A stretch of 64,000 nucleotides of DNA, from positions 248,001 through 312,000 of the forward strand of contig NZ_PUJW01000001.1 in assembly GCF_011189575.1 (NCBI RefSeq), given 5' to 3'. This document shows, piece after piece, positions 34,301 through 43,899 of this stretch. A model generated the notes under the pieces. It made no database searches. It saw only the letters and a program-made list of their open reading frames with translations, and was not told where the DNA came from. Position 1 is the stretch's first letter; every line of letters starts with the position of its first letter. The stretch is from Photorhabdus cinerea (lineage in GTDB: Bacteria; Pseudomonadota; Gammaproteobacteria; Enterobacterales; Enterobacteriaceae). Position numbers and translations under genes: made by a program.

Positions 34301-35119
34301 TTACTCTTTACCATACCTGGCCCGGCTGGGAGTACAATCAAAGCGCCGTCGGTAGCTTTGGGTAAAGTAGGATTGACTGGAGAATCCAGCTTCCATAGAG
34401 ATATCAACAATACTCATTTCGCTATTGAGGAGTAGCTGATGAGCATAAAGAATACGGCGCTCACTGATCCAGGCTCGTGGTGATATTCCGTATACAGAAC
34501 GAAACAGCTCTTTGAAAGTGGTTAATCCCATGCCGAATTCTTTAGCAAATTCGCTAAGTTTCCACTCTTTGAGGTAGTGATTTTCCATAAAACTTTGCAA
34601 ACGTTCTACCTGGCGATTGCTTAGTTGTCGTAACACTGACATGAGCAAATTACCTTGCTCCCCAAATGCCAACAGCAATAGCAATTCTTCTGCTCTTAGT
34701 TGACCCAAGGCGGGAGGATAATCATGAGCCAATAGATCAACTAATCCGTGAATACTTTGAGACAATAGAGGGGATGAGATAAATGCAATTAATTCGGGTG
34801 TTGGCACATTGTGTCGTTCGACTTCACTAAGTAGAGTACCAAAACGTTGCAGAAAACCGTGAAGAAAAGTTGTACTCAGGGGCAACCAGAGTACCTTACA
34901 GGTGTCACTGCGAGTTTTTGCTGGATAACTGCCACGACGAACAAAAAGCAGCTCGTTGCGGGAGATATCGTAGGTATGGGTACTGTCCTGCCATGTCATT
35001 TCACCTTCGAGCAGGATATATATCCCTTCCTGATGATGTTCTATAACGTTGAAGGCAGGCATGCTACTCTGGAATAGAGTGATATCCATTCCTTTCCCTG
35101 ATGTTATGATGCCGTTCAT
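34301..35119 (-). CDS. exsA: ExsA, AraC-family activator of the T3SS
   Basis: A 272-aa AraC/XylS-type activator close to ExsA (278 aa) and Yersinia LcrF/VirF. The N-terminal cupin-like domain ('GIYILLEGEMTWQDSTHTYD', 'NELLFVRRGSYPAKT') mediates dimerisation and ExsD binding. The C-terminal ~100 residues carry two HTHs: 'LSEFAKEFGMGLTTFKELF' and 'IVDISMEAGFSSQSYFTQSY'. It is monocistronic or read into exsD. Unlike Pseudomonas, it is not joined to exsCEB. Confidence 0.95.
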   Translation of the reverse strand: MNGIITSGKGMDITLFQSSMPAFNVIEHHQEGIYILLEGEMTWQDSTHTYDISRNELLFVRRGSYPAKTRSDTCKVLWLPLSTTFLHGFLQRFGTLLSEVERHNVPTPELIAFISSPLLSQSIHGLVDLLAHDYPPALGQLRAEELLLLLAFGEQGNLLMSVLRQLSNRQVERLQSFMENHYLKEWKLSEFAKEFGMGLTTFKELFRSVYGISPRAWISERRILYAHQLLLNSEMSIVDISMEAGFSSQSYFTQSYRRRFDCTPSRARYGKE

Positions 35120-36036
35120 TTTATTGTCCTGGGTCTATTGGTGTTGTCTTAAAAAAATATAAATCACGTTATTTTTATTGATATTAACTATATGTTTTCT
35201 TTAATTTTACTACCTGTAATAGACAGGAAGAATAATTTTTCGTACTTAAATTGGATAGTGAATTGTAATGCCTTTTGATTAAAATGGTTTTTCTTTTGGT
35301 GGGCCTACTATCCCTACCTAAATAATAGTATTATTTTTACGTTTTATAAACGATAGATGAAAAGTGATAAATTTTTATTCATAATAACAAGTACCTATAG
35401 ATTTAGTATTCTTAGCGTCTATCTCAGTAAGTGTGAATTGTTGCATACCGTTTTTGTGAATGACATTCTTATGTATGAGTAGTAAACACTGCTCAGATTC
35501 GCATTGTTATTACATTAAAACAACGCAGCAAATAAATAAGATAACCTAATGGATAGGCAGTTAGTCATAAACTGAGTTTTTATCCAGACTTAAATTTTCT
35601 CCTTTTTATTTCAAGTGATGTATAAATAATTCAGAATATGTCAATTATTGTAATGATTAGCTGAATATTATTGATTAAAAGATACAAAATCAGTATAAAA
35701 TGAAACCTGATAGCTCAAATAGTCCTCGCATAATAATAGATCATTTGATAAGAAATTCAAATTTGGTTTGAACGATTTGATTAATAGATAAAAAGAAGAA
35801 ATCAACCCAAGCGCATTGAATTGTTTATTTTAATATCGTTTAAAGAATACTACGCCATCATTGGTAATTTTTCTTAAATTTATTGTTTTATCTTAAACTT
35901 ATTGTAATTATGCAATTTGGTAACGATAGCCTGAGTCATTTTTGTTTGCATTGAGCATTGGGAAATACTTTAACGCCAATGCTCAATTCATATTATATTA
36001 TGTTTACTGTATTCACGGTGGTGATGTTTATCTGAA
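35120..36036. promoter_or_regulatory. Long intergenic region upstream of exsA and downstream of spcU
   Basis: 917 nt, AT-rich, without a supported gene. The right-hand part follows the chaperone gene; the left-hand part must hold the exsA promoter, since exsA reads leftward from 35119. The length fits a regulatory hub or a scar of the insertion that brought in the effector pair. Apart from the inverted repeat at 35950-35987, nothing specific is seen. Confidence 0.45.
35950..35987. terminator. Strong inverted repeat downstream of the spcU-like gene
   Basis: ATTGAGCATTGG (35950-35961) is the exact inverse of CCAATGCTCAAT (35976-35987), with a 14-nt loop. It lies 49 nt beyond the stop of the chaperone gene and probably ends the exoU-spcU transcript; the U-tract on the minus side is weak. 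A protein-binding dyad is the alternative. Confidence 0.5.
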
Positions 36037-36435
36037 TTAAACAAACATCATCTCCGTCGGTTTAGTAATGTCGTCGTCAGGTGGATTTAATATAGGACTT
36101 AGGGCTTGGTGACCATCAAGTAATTTATGATAAGCAGAATCACATTCGTCTTCTGTTGCTTCTGTGGAAAGGGGCAGCCATAGTAGCAAATCCCCAGCAA
36201 CATCAGCAGTGAGCCGTACAGGGTATAAAGTTGAAAAAGGATTGTTCACTTGTAATAATTGCAGCATAACGCCTTGCAGAACTTTACCTGGATAATCACC
36301 TAATTTAACTGCTAGCAAATAATTCTCATCAAACCTTTCTAGCAGGACATCGGGAGCTTGTTTGTTTTTGATACACAGCGTCTCTCCCGCTACAGGCAAC
36401 TCTAGTTGATATTTTTTTAACCATTCTTGTAACAT
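36037..36435 (-). CDS. SpcU-like chaperone of the ExoU effector
   Basis: A 132-aa class I T3SS chaperone. 'MLQEWLKKYQLELPVAGETL' opens the protein, the middle is beta-rich ('LLAVKLGDYPGKVLQGVMLQ'), and the C-terminal half is acidic ('LLLWLPLSTEATEDECDSAY'), the normal plan for these dimers. It follows the ExoU-like gene by 9 nt, the same order as exoU-spcU in P. aeruginosa (SpcU is 137 aa). It would bind the N-terminus of the effector and keep it secretion-competent. Confidence 0.85.
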   Translation of the reverse strand: MLQEWLKKYQLELPVAGETLCIKNKQAPDVLLERFDENYLLAVKLGDYPGKVLQGVMLQLLQVNNPFSTLYPVRLTADVAGDLLLWLPLSTEATEDECDSAYHKLLDGHQALSPILNPPDDDITKPTEMMFV

Positions 36436-36444
36436 ATATTATTC

Positions 36445-38475
36445 CTATGCCGTTTTGATCATCCAGGCTTTAGCCAGTTCTACCGTTGTTGAAGAGAACG
36501 GTTTTTTCCAAGGTTTCATTCTTGCTCCATAGTTATCCGCCAGTTCTGTGAGAGCCTGATTGACTTGCTCGGCGGTTGTTGCTCTGGCAAGGCTATGTTC
36601 GACTTTACGTAATAGTGCGATGTTAGAGGCAGGTTGTCCCATTCGGAATAATGATGGATAAACTACTTCACGTGTAATATTCAACGCAATATTAGCGACA
36701 TCTCTGCGTCTTGCTTCTGTCAGTGCTTGTCCTAATACAGGGGAGTCAGTTTTTTTCCCTGCACTGGCACTGAGTAATCGTTGGAATATTGGGTTATCGC
36801 TCTGATTCAATTCGCCAGCAATCCATGCTTTACGCTCAGATGTCGTCGCTAAGGCATCCAGTTTCTGCAATGTAGATTGCATGAATGGGGTTATGGTTAA
36901 CTGATGATCGTTCTCTTCACTGATAATCACCGCCGCTAATTCAGACAGGAATTCCCGGGCTTCAGCACGGAATTGCGCAATGTCTGAGGTTGCTTCTTTG
37001 GATTGTGTCGCAACAGCTGAGAACATTTCATCATCTAGAGAGAGTAATGCTTGTTCCAGGTTATCAAAACGGTGCTGTTCTGTTTGTTTTTCCCGATTCT
37101 GCAAGTGTTCTGTGACGGCGGAGTCCAACTTTTCTTGTAGTTGGTTTTTTATTTCCCCGCTCATGGTGAAATTCAATGTACCGTTGAGCGTATCGCTGAA
37201 ATCACCCATCTCTGTTTTTAGCGGGACTGTGACTATTTGTTCTTTGTATGTTTTCAGCCCGTTGACTTGTAATGCGCTTCTGGCCGTGACAGGGGCACCT
37301 ACGATCCAATCTACTATTGTCGAACTAAGATTACCTTTGGCTGGTACCTTTACCTTCTCTCCTTCAAATTCCAAGATCAGGTTGTCATTTTGCCGAATGG
37401 GGGAGTGTTGATGATGTGGATTAATCATCTCAGGGACCGGTACGTTTAGCATCACTCCCCCGTCCTGGAATTGGGTAATTTCTTGTTCTGACTGGAAAGG
37501 TTGGCTGTGTTCTTCAGGTTTAGAAAATACGATGGGGAAAGAGCCTGAAATATGGGCAGCACGGGCAATTTCCATGTAAGGGGTGAGTGTTGAGCTGAAA
37601 ACGACCATTTGTGGCTTACCATCAAACATTGCGGTTCCGGTAATATTCAGTGCTTTTATCTCGGGAATGTGTTTACTTAGAATATCCAAATCCTTAAATG
37701 TCACTCCTCCCCCGTTGCTGAGCCGATCACGGATGGACGTAATGTCAGGTTTATTGGAAAGTTCTGGGTGGGCTGCTATCTGCTTTAGCATTGATTTAGC
37801 GGATTCCTGGCGGATAACTTTTTCCAGTGGTACAGCTTTGGACTGTATACGTGGAAGCAGCTTATAAAGCAGGTCAACCAGCTTTCCTAGTGCGCCAAAA
37901 GGACCCGCAAACTGTTTACCGGAGCGGGTGATAGGGGGCGAGTTTGATTGTGCCTTGCTGTTGGGTTTATCTAACAAGGAAATTAGGTCCATTTCATCAG
38001 AGAGTTTTTTAAAGCCTGCTGCATTCATACCAGATGCCAATAGTGCGGCAGTAATCCCGCCCGCAGAAGAACCTGACATGGTACGGATGCCTTTTAACAT
38101 TCCCTGCTCTTCTAAGGCTTTGATAGCTCCGGGATAGGCGGCGCCTTTAGCTCCTCCTCCACTGAGTACCAGGCTAGTTAATGGCGGGCGATTCAACTCC
38201 AGGCTGACACTACCATTTTCAAATTGTTTTAACGTAATGTTTCGTTTTCCAGCATCTTCTGCCATAACAGTGGCGTTGCCCCGTGCGGCTGGAGACTGGA
38301 TTAGGTTACGAACGGTCGTCTCGGTTGGGAGACGTAAAGTTGCCGCTGCACTTTTCAAAGCATTGGTGAGACTTTGAACTACGGGGTTTTTGGTAACGTT
38401 TGTTGGAGACGTATAATTTTTTGTTGCTTCATGAGTAGGAGAAGATATTTTTAAAGGATTAATCTGAATTTGCAT
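36445..38475 (-). CDS. ExoU-like patatin phospholipase effector
   Basis: A 676-aa homologue of P. aeruginosa ExoU (687 aa), a phospholipase A2 injected into host cells. The patatin core is complete: oxyanion loop GGGAKG (106-111), GSSAG nucleophile elbow with catalytic Ser137, and DGG with catalytic Asp338. The N-terminal ~95 residues are Ser/Thr/Asn-rich, matching the secretion and chaperone-binding region. The C-terminal ~300 residues would be the membrane-localisation and ubiquitin-responsive part. Its chaperone gene lies just downstream. By homology it lyses host membranes from the inside. Confidence 0.92.
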   Translation of the reverse strand: MQIQINPLKISSPTHEATKNYTSPTNVTKNPVVQSLTNALKSAAATLRLPTETTVRNLIQSPAARGNATVMAEDAGKRNITLKQFENGSVSLELNRPPLTSLVLSGGGAKGAAYPGAIKALEEQGMLKGIRTMSGSSAGGITAALLASGMNAAGFKKLSDEMDLISLLDKPNSKAQSNSPPITRSGKQFAGPFGALGKLVDLLYKLLPRIQSKAVPLEKVIRQESAKSMLKQIAAHPELSNKPDITSIRDRLSNGGGVTFKDLDILSKHIPEIKALNITGTAMFDGKPQMVVFSSTLTPYMEIARAAHISGSFPIVFSKPEEHSQPFQSEQEITQFQDGGVMLNVPVPEMINPHHQHSPIRQNDNLILEFEGEKVKVPAKGNLSSTIVDWIVGAPVTARSALQVNGLKTYKEQIVTVPLKTEMGDFSDTLNGTLNFTMSGEIKNQLQEKLDSAVTEHLQNREKQTEQHRFDNLEQALLSLDDEMFSAVATQSKEATSDIAQFRAEAREFLSELAAVIISEENDHQLTITPFMQSTLQKLDALATTSERKAWIAGELNQSDNPIFQRLLSASAGKKTDSPVLGQALTEARRRDVANIALNITREVVYPSLFRMGQPASNIALLRKVEHSLARATTAEQVNQALTELADNYGARMKPWKKPFSSTTVELAKAWMIKTA

Positions 38476-38549
38476 CTTTAGATACTCTCCAAAAGAATTT
38501 TAGAGAGATACTAATGCAAGACACGCAAATCGTTTTACGTAATTAGTCG

Positions 38550-38557
38550 AGTTTTTA
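38550..38557 (-). promoter_or_regulatory. Candidate ExsA site upstream of the exoU-like gene
   Basis: On the minus strand TAAAAACT matches 7 of 8 positions of TXAAAAXA, ~75 nt upstream of the exoU start, with TAGTAT (38508-38513) as a possible -10 whose spacing is several bases off the norm. Weak by itself; included because ExsA control of this effector is expected. Confidence 0.25.
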
Positions 38558-38727
38558 TCAAGTTGCTTCGTCGCTTAAAAGAAAAGTGGTTTAACAAGCT
38601 ATAAATTGAACAAACCTTAAATAAATAGAGTTGCCGACGATGATCGAAACATAGTGAACATTTACCTGTGGCGTTATCGGTATGGACGGTTTTGCATTAT
38701 CAAAAGTCTAATAATATATGGAGAAGG

Positions 38728-39783
38728 TTATAATTCAGGAGAGCGATCCTGCCATTGATCTAACCAGCGTAGAACTTCGGCGGTGGCTTGGATAAGATCA
38801 GCTGGAATATAGTGGTCGATGAGACTATCTTGATAAAGTGTCCGTGCGAGAGGGATTCGCTGTAATACGGGGATACCTTCTTCCTCGGCAATACGCCGGA
38901 CCTGTAGGGCCTGGGCATCGGTAAACTTGAGCGTGATGAGAGGTAAAGGTGTTTCTCCTTTTTTATAACGGATACCGATGGCAAGGTGAGTTGGGTTAGC
39001 AATTATCACTGATGAATTCTTGACGCTGGCGCGCATATTGCCTGATTGTAATTCCTGGTGAAACTGGCGCCGTTTACTTTTGATCTCTGGGCTGCCTTCA
39101 CTTTCTTTATATTCCCGTTTAATCTCGTCTTTGCTCATTCTGAGTTGTTTAATATGTTGGTAATGTTCGAAGGCATAATCGGCAATAGAAATGATAACAA
39201 ACCCGATACCGCATACAGTCATTAGCTGGGTTAACATCATACCAAGTACAGGAATAATACATCTTGACCCGCATTCCGGTAGGTTTAGTAGCCCCTGTAG
39301 ATTACCTTCCAAAGTAACCCAGATTAGGGTACAGAGTAGGCCAACTTTGAGTATTGATTTGACGAATTCTACCAGGCTCTTGATAGAAAAAATTCTCTTG
39401 GCACCTTCGACAGGGTTGATTTTTTTAATATCAGGTTTGATTGAATTCCCACTCAGCAGGAAACCGTATTGAGCGAAGTGTGATACCAGCGATAATGAAA
39501 CGGAAACGCTCAAAATTGGCAGGCAGAGGTAGACCAGTTCCTGCATCAGGTTTTCAACGACATGATTGAAGGCTTGGGGGAAAGGTTTCTCCAGTAGGTT
39601 AGCTGGGATCAACATCAGTTTACTCAGATGTTCCAAATAGTAATCAGACATAACCATTATCATACCGACCAGCCCCAGGATTAAGGAGGTAGAGACTATT
39701 TCAGTACTCTTAGTTACCTGGCCCTTCTTACGGGCATCTCTGAGTTTCTTGGGGGTAGGTTTTTCAGTCTTTTCTCCACTCAT
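38728..39783 (-). CDS. sctU: T3SS export apparatus switch protein SctU (YscU/PscU)
   Basis: A 351-aa autoprotease that switches export from needle parts to translocators. Four membrane segments in residues ~30-210 precede a cytosolic domain with the cleavage motif NPTH at 263-266, the same numbering as Yersinia YscU. It starts within the sctT stop (ATGA) and is the last gene of the sctN-U operon. Confidence 0.96.
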   Translation of the reverse strand: MSGEKTEKPTPKKLRDARKKGQVTKSTEIVSTSLILGLVGMIMVMSDYYLEHLSKLMLIPANLLEKPFPQAFNHVVENLMQELVYLCLPILSVSVSLSLVSHFAQYGFLLSGNSIKPDIKKINPVEGAKRIFSIKSLVEFVKSILKVGLLCTLIWVTLEGNLQGLLNLPECGSRCIIPVLGMMLTQLMTVCGIGFVIISIADYAFEHYQHIKQLRMSKDEIKREYKESEGSPEIKSKRRQFHQELQSGNMRASVKNSSVIIANPTHLAIGIRYKKGETPLPLITLKFTDAQALQVRRIAEEEGIPVLQRIPLARTLYQDSLIDHYIPADLIQATAEVLRWLDQWQDRSPEL

Positions 39784-40568
39784 GGGGCCTCCAGGATAGG
39801 GGTTAACATGTGTAGAGGTGAGAATATTAACAACACCTTATCATAGGCATGGTGCATCAGTAACCGGATATAGATAACCAGTAACAGGCTGGCAATTGCG
39901 CTCTTGATCGGCATTGCTAATACGAAGACGTTGAGAGAGGGAGCAAAGCGGCTAATCAGTGCTAATCCAAATTCTGCCAGAAACATGGCAATTAACAGGG
40001 GGGCAGCCATCAAGGCACAGAGTTGTAGCAGATAACTGAACTGACCATAGAAAAAACTGATCCACTGGTTGGTGATTTGGGGGAAGAATTGAGTTACCGA
40101 CCAACTGTTATAGCTCTGAAATAGGGCACCAAGAAGACTAAGAAAAGCACCACCGGAGAAAAAAAGTGTGATTAGGGTTTGAGTTAATAACAGACCGGTG
40201 GGTGAGGTTTGACTTCCTAGGGAAGGATTAAGTACTGAAGCCATTGTTGCTCCCCGCTGGTTATCTACAATAAAACCTGTGGCTTCCATGGCCCAAAATG
40301 GGATAGAAGCGATAAAGCCGATTAGTAAGCCAAGCAGGACTTCTTTGCCAAGCAGCAGCATCAATTCCAGGCTGCCAAAAGTGGGCAGAGAGCTACCTGC
40401 TATCGTTGGGTAAACATAAAGGGCCAGTGAGCAAGCTACACCGTTGCGAATCATTCCTCCTCCCAACATTTGTTTGCTGATGACAGGGAATATCACAAAA
40501 CAGCTCATAATGCGGGGTAACAGCAGAGTATAAGCAAGTATGTGTTGCTGGAACTCTTGTAGCGTCAT
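39780..40568 (-). CDS. sctT: T3SS export apparatus protein SctT (YscT/PscT)
   Basis: A 262-aa polytopic membrane protein, related to flagellar FliR, that forms part of the helical export gate with SctR and SctS. It has 'LLPRIMSCFVIFPVISKQML', 'LLGKEVLLGLLIGFIASIPF' and the conserved 'NQRGATMASVLNPSLGSQTS'. Overlaps sctS and sctU by four bases each. Confidence 0.95.
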   Translation of the reverse strand: MTLQEFQQHILAYTLLLPRIMSCFVIFPVISKQMLGGGMIRNGVACSLALYVYPTIAGSSLPTFGSLELMLLLGKEVLLGLLIGFIASIPFWAMEATGFIVDNQRGATMASVLNPSLGSQTSPTGLLLTQTLITLFFSGGAFLSLLGALFQSYNSWSVTQFFPQITNQWISFFYGQFSYLLQLCALMAAPLLIAMFLAEFGLALISRFAPSLNVFVLAMPIKSAIASLLLVIYIRLLMHHAYDKVLLIFSPLHMLTPILEAP

Positions 40569-40831
40569 TTGATCAGTGGCACCTTGGAAAAGGCCATATT
40601 GGCGAAACTGTAGAGTTCATTGCCAAGCCAGGTAGCAGTGGCAAACAGAGTGATGATGACCGCAATTAATTTGATGACAAAACCCAGCGTTTGTTCTTGT
40701 ATCTGGGTGAGTGCTTGGATCAGAGAAACCAGTGTTCCCACTGCGGCAGCCATCAGTACAGGTGGCAGGGAAAGGATTAACACTAACCAGAGAGATTGGC
40801 TGGTGAAATGTAGAATATCAGCGTTACTCAT
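40565..40831 (-). CDS. sctS: T3SS export apparatus protein SctS (YscS/PscS)
   Basis: An 88-aa protein with two membrane helices ('LWLVLILSLPPVLMAAAVGT' and 'FVIKLIAVIITLFATATWLG'), related to FliQ. 'SLIQALTQIQEQTLGF' between them is the family hallmark. Four SctS wrap the export gate. Confidence 0.96.
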   Translation of the reverse strand: MSNADILHFTSQSLWLVLILSLPPVLMAAAVGTLVSLIQALTQIQEQTLGFVIKLIAVIITLFATATWLGNELYSFANMAFSKVPLIK

Positions 40832-40833
40832 AT

Positions 40834-41487
40834 TTAACTTCCATAACTGATGACAAGGCCGTGTGTCAGGCGTGTCCAGCCATCAAGCAGGACAAATAGT
40901 AGTAACTTGAAAGGAAGAGAAATGGTCATGGGAGAGACCATCATCATCCCCATTGCGAGCAGAATGTTAGAAATAATGAGATCGATCGCAATAAATGGCA
41001 AATAAAGAAGAAACCCAATTTCAAATGCTCGGGTTAACTCACTGACGGTAAAGGATGGTAGCAAGATTAGCAGGCTGTCTGGTTCCAGTCGGTCTGCGTA
41101 TTGGTTTGGCCAAATTTGTCGGGTGCTATCGATAAAAAAAGCTCGTTCACTGGGTTTAATATGTTGTTTGAGAAAGTTCCGATAAGGCGCCATGCCTTCT
41201 TCCAGGAATTTTTCTACTGATTGCGCGTTGCTAAATGAAACTTCGTTCTGGCGCAGGTAATCCTGAGTAGCAAAACCCACAGGAGCCATCACATAGATAG
41301 TGAGGATAATTGCCAGCCCATACATAGCCATGTTGGGTGGGATTTGTTGTACTCCCAGGGCATTACGTAATAAGGAAAATACCACAGTCAGTTTGAGAAA
41401 AGAGGTAGCCATCACGGCAATAAAAGGGAGCAGTGATAGTAGTGCAAGTCCGATGATGAGATCTAGCTCGTCCGGTAGCTGGATCAT
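40834..41487 (-). CDS. sctR: T3SS export apparatus protein SctR (YscR/PscR)
   Basis: A 217-aa FliP-like gate protein. 'LTVVFSLLRNALGVQQIPPN', 'FLLYLPFIAIDLIISNILLA' and 'MGMMMVSPMTISLPFKLLLF' are nearly invariant in the family. Five copies form the pore of the export gate. ATG overlaps the sctQ stop. Confidence 0.97.
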   Translation of the reverse strand: MIQLPDELDLIIGLALLSLLPFIAVMATSFLKLTVVFSLLRNALGVQQIPPNMAMYGLAIILTIYVMAPVGFATQDYLRQNEVSFSNAQSVEKFLEEGMAPYRNFLKQHIKPSERAFFIDSTRQIWPNQYADRLEPDSLLILLPSFTVSELTRAFEIGFLLYLPFIAIDLIISNILLAMGMMMVSPMTISLPFKLLLFVLLDGWTRLTHGLVISYGS

Positions 41488-42413
41488 GATTCTTTCTCCA
41501 TGGCAAGGCGCTCAACTCTTATTCCCAGACGCCCCTGAATATCCACTAGCCTCCCTGAGCCGAGACATTTTTGGTTGACGAGAATACGTACTTCGCCATC
41601 TGGCGGGACACCAAGATCGAGCAATGAACCGGGTTGTAGACTGGTAAGTGTATGTAAATCAATAACCTGCCGACCTACTTCGAAACTGACATGAACCTCT
41701 AAGCTGTCTAAGTCCGTTACTGACGAAGTGTTACTGGGACTGTCAGGAGAGGGTGTGTGCATAGTGATTAACTCCAGTCTATATTCATGATATTTAAAGT
41801 AGGCCCAGGGGCGTCTTTCTAGGTATCCTAACAGAGGAGTATCCGGTTGCTGCTGGGGGGACAGTAGCAGTACATCCCCTGATTCCACGGTGCGAAATTC
41901 GTTCAAGGTCAGGTTTATTGCCCCCCATTGCAGAGAAAGCCGCAATGGAATGGTCAGGTATTCGCCCGGTTGACGTTTTGGCAATATGGCAAGTAAGGGA
42001 GAGGGTTCTGGTAACCAGAGCGGTAATGTGGCACCTTGCCGCTCAAAGCGTAATAGTAAGCAGACTGATAAAGCGGGAGCCGATGTGGTACGCAGTGCTG
42101 ACCATGATAGATCGGATAGCATCTTACTCTGGTATTCCAGCAGTGATAGCAGTAGATCTTGTGGAAGTGAGGATAAGTCTGCTTGTTGCAGATCAGGAGC
42201 AAGCCACAGGCCCAGTTCAGCTGCATGGCAATAAAAACAGAATGTATGTCCTTTCCAATGGGCAAGTAGTACTCTATCCAATGTTTGCGGGGGAGAGACG
42301 ATATCTAGGGAGAGGTGACCATTAGCCCAGCTAAATTGTTGCTGATGACGACTCAGGGTCTGACGCAAGGTCAATTCTTCCAGTGAGACTTTGGGTAAGG
42401 TCAGGCTATTCAT
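41484..42413 (-). CDS. sctQ: T3SS C-ring/sorting platform protein SctQ (YscQ/PscQ)
   Basis: A 309-aa pod protein. The C-terminal ~80 residues form the SpoA domain ('LEVHVSFEVGRQVIDLHTL', 'LDLGVPPDGEVRILVNQKCL'). In Yersinia an internal start gives a separate YscQ-C; a similar product could arise here but I cannot point to the start with confidence. ATG 42413 overlaps the sctP stop; the longer start at 42428 is not preferred. Confidence 0.93.
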   Translation of the reverse strand: MNSLTLPKVSLEELTLRQTLSRHQQQFSWANGHLSLDIVSPPQTLDRVLLAHWKGHTFCFYCHAAELGLWLAPDLQQADLSSLPQDLLLSLLEYQSKMLSDLSWSALRTTSAPALSVCLLLRFERQGATLPLWLPEPSPLLAILPKRQPGEYLTIPLRLSLQWGAINLTLNEFRTVESGDVLLLSPQQQPDTPLLGYLERRPWAYFKYHEYRLELITMHTPSPDSPSNTSSVTDLDSLEVHVSFEVGRQVIDLHTLTSLQPGSLLDLGVPPDGEVRILVNQKCLGSGRLVDIQGRLGIRVERLAMEKES

Positions 42414-43888
42414 ACATCGTCTTCCCATTCTTCATATATGTTGCGACGTTGTCGCGAACCATGCTCGCTATCCGTTTGAGACGGAAGAGAGAGTTCGATC
42501 GTTTGTGTTGGATAAAGGAGCTGTAAACGTTCAAGCAGCTCAAAGCGTGCCTGCTTCATTAGTTGTTGGGCTGTCGGATTCGCCAGAATCTCTATTTGAA
42601 GTTTGCCATTCTCGTTGGTTAGTTGGATCTCAAGAGCGCCCAGGTTAGGCAGTGTCAGGTGTAATGTCGTCGGATGTGGATGTCGTGTTAGTTCTATACT
42701 GATCTCTATACCCAGTTTATCAATCAGCGCCGCTAAAAGGGGAGAAGTGGCTGAGGCTGCTTGCATCGTAGCTAGTATGCGCTCTCCTGGCAGGAGTTGT
42801 GTTTGTGGCAAGAAGAGCCCTTTCCCATCTGATTCGTTAGGGTAAGAGGACTGAGTGTCAGATTCTGTTGGCTTCGACGCCGACAGAGGGGGCATCTCTA
42901 ATTCGTTGAGGAGCTTGCTTTCTGCAATACCAAGTTCATTGGGATGGTAGATAGGTATAGGTAAAGTCAGATCTGCTTGCTGGCGAGGAATTACCCTTTG
43001 TTGTGTGTCTGGTCGTGTGGATATATCAGGTGTTGTCTGAGTCGCCGGGTAGTCTGTCGGTTTATTGTTTGGGTCTTCCCGTACAGGGATAGCTGCCGTG
43101 TCAGGATAAGAAGTAATAGTAGATGTGATATCGACCGGTTCTAGATCAGAAATGGGTTGGGTGTTCTGGTTTGTCTGACGCGTCGGGAGATCAGGTATTG
43201 CCAGAGAGCCTGTCCATTTATGTGTCAGAGACTGTTTTATTTCAATCGCGATTTCATTGAGGTGATGAACAGATGCCGATAGATTTTCTTTCTGATCCAG
43301 TTCAGCTTCCCAGTAGCTAGAGTTTATATCACCTCCTTGAGAGGGGGTTGGTGCATCACGGTTTAGCAGTGGTTGGAGAGCCGTTTGCTGTGTATCTGGT
43401 TGGGTGGCGAATATGTTTGGCGTTGTTTTAGTCACTGGATAATATGCTGGTTCACCGTTTGCGTCTTTCTGTACAGCTATGGTGTTTCTCTGTTTGTGTT
43501 CAATGATTGTCTCCGCAGGGGGAGAAACAAATGTTGGTAAGATTTCCCTCTGATTTGGGCTAGCCTGGCTCTCTTCTCTATTATTATGTGAAACGGGAGA
43601 GATACTATGGTGTGGCTGTGGGAAAGAATGTATACCCGAGTCATTGGTTGTTAGGGGCATGGAGTCGAATGAAGAAAGTTCCTCATTTGAGTCATCCGTG
43701 GAATGCAAATTCGCTGTTCTGTTATTTGTCTTCGTGTCATTTAACGATTGTTCCGACCGTGGTGGTATTGGCTGATGTGTGTGAGAGGTGATAGCCAGCT
43801 CGAAACGGCGTTGCAAGTCTGCGTCTGCCGCCACGGAGGACTCTGGGAGGGAGGATACACCTTTGCCGATAGCTGTCAGTGGGTTCAT
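42410..43888 (-). CDS. sctP: T3SS needle-length ruler SctP (YscP/PscP)
   Basis: A 492-aa ruler. Residues ~1-350 are a low-complexity Ser/Thr/Pro/Gln-rich stretch; the C-terminal ~130 residues form the substrate-switch domain ('LGIEISIELTRHPHPTTLHL', 'LPNLGALEIQLTNENGKLQI'). Residues ~136-168 and ~266-297 are similar to each other (e.g. 'YYPVTKTTPNIFATQPDTQQ' and 'DYPATQTTPDISTRPDTQQ'), an internal duplication that could change ruler and needle length. Confidence 0.9.
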   Translation of the reverse strand: MNPLTAIGKGVSSLPESSVAADADLQRRFELAITSHTHQPIPPRSEQSLNDTKTNNRTANLHSTDDSNEELSSFDSMPLTTNDSGIHSFPQPHHSISPVSHNNREESQASPNQREILPTFVSPPAETIIEHKQRNTIAVQKDANGEPAYYPVTKTTPNIFATQPDTQQTALQPLLNRDAPTPSQGGDINSSYWEAELDQKENLSASVHHLNEIAIEIKQSLTHKWTGSLAIPDLPTRQTNQNTQPISDLEPVDITSTITSYPDTAAIPVREDPNNKPTDYPATQTTPDISTRPDTQQRVIPRQQADLTLPIPIYHPNELGIAESKLLNELEMPPLSASKPTESDTQSSYPNESDGKGLFLPQTQLLPGERILATMQAASATSPLLAALIDKLGIEISIELTRHPHPTTLHLTLPNLGALEIQLTNENGKLQIEILANPTAQQLMKQARFELLERLQLLYPTQTIELSLPSQTDSEHGSRQRRNIYEEWEDDV

Positions 43889-43899
43889 GCTTTTCTGTT

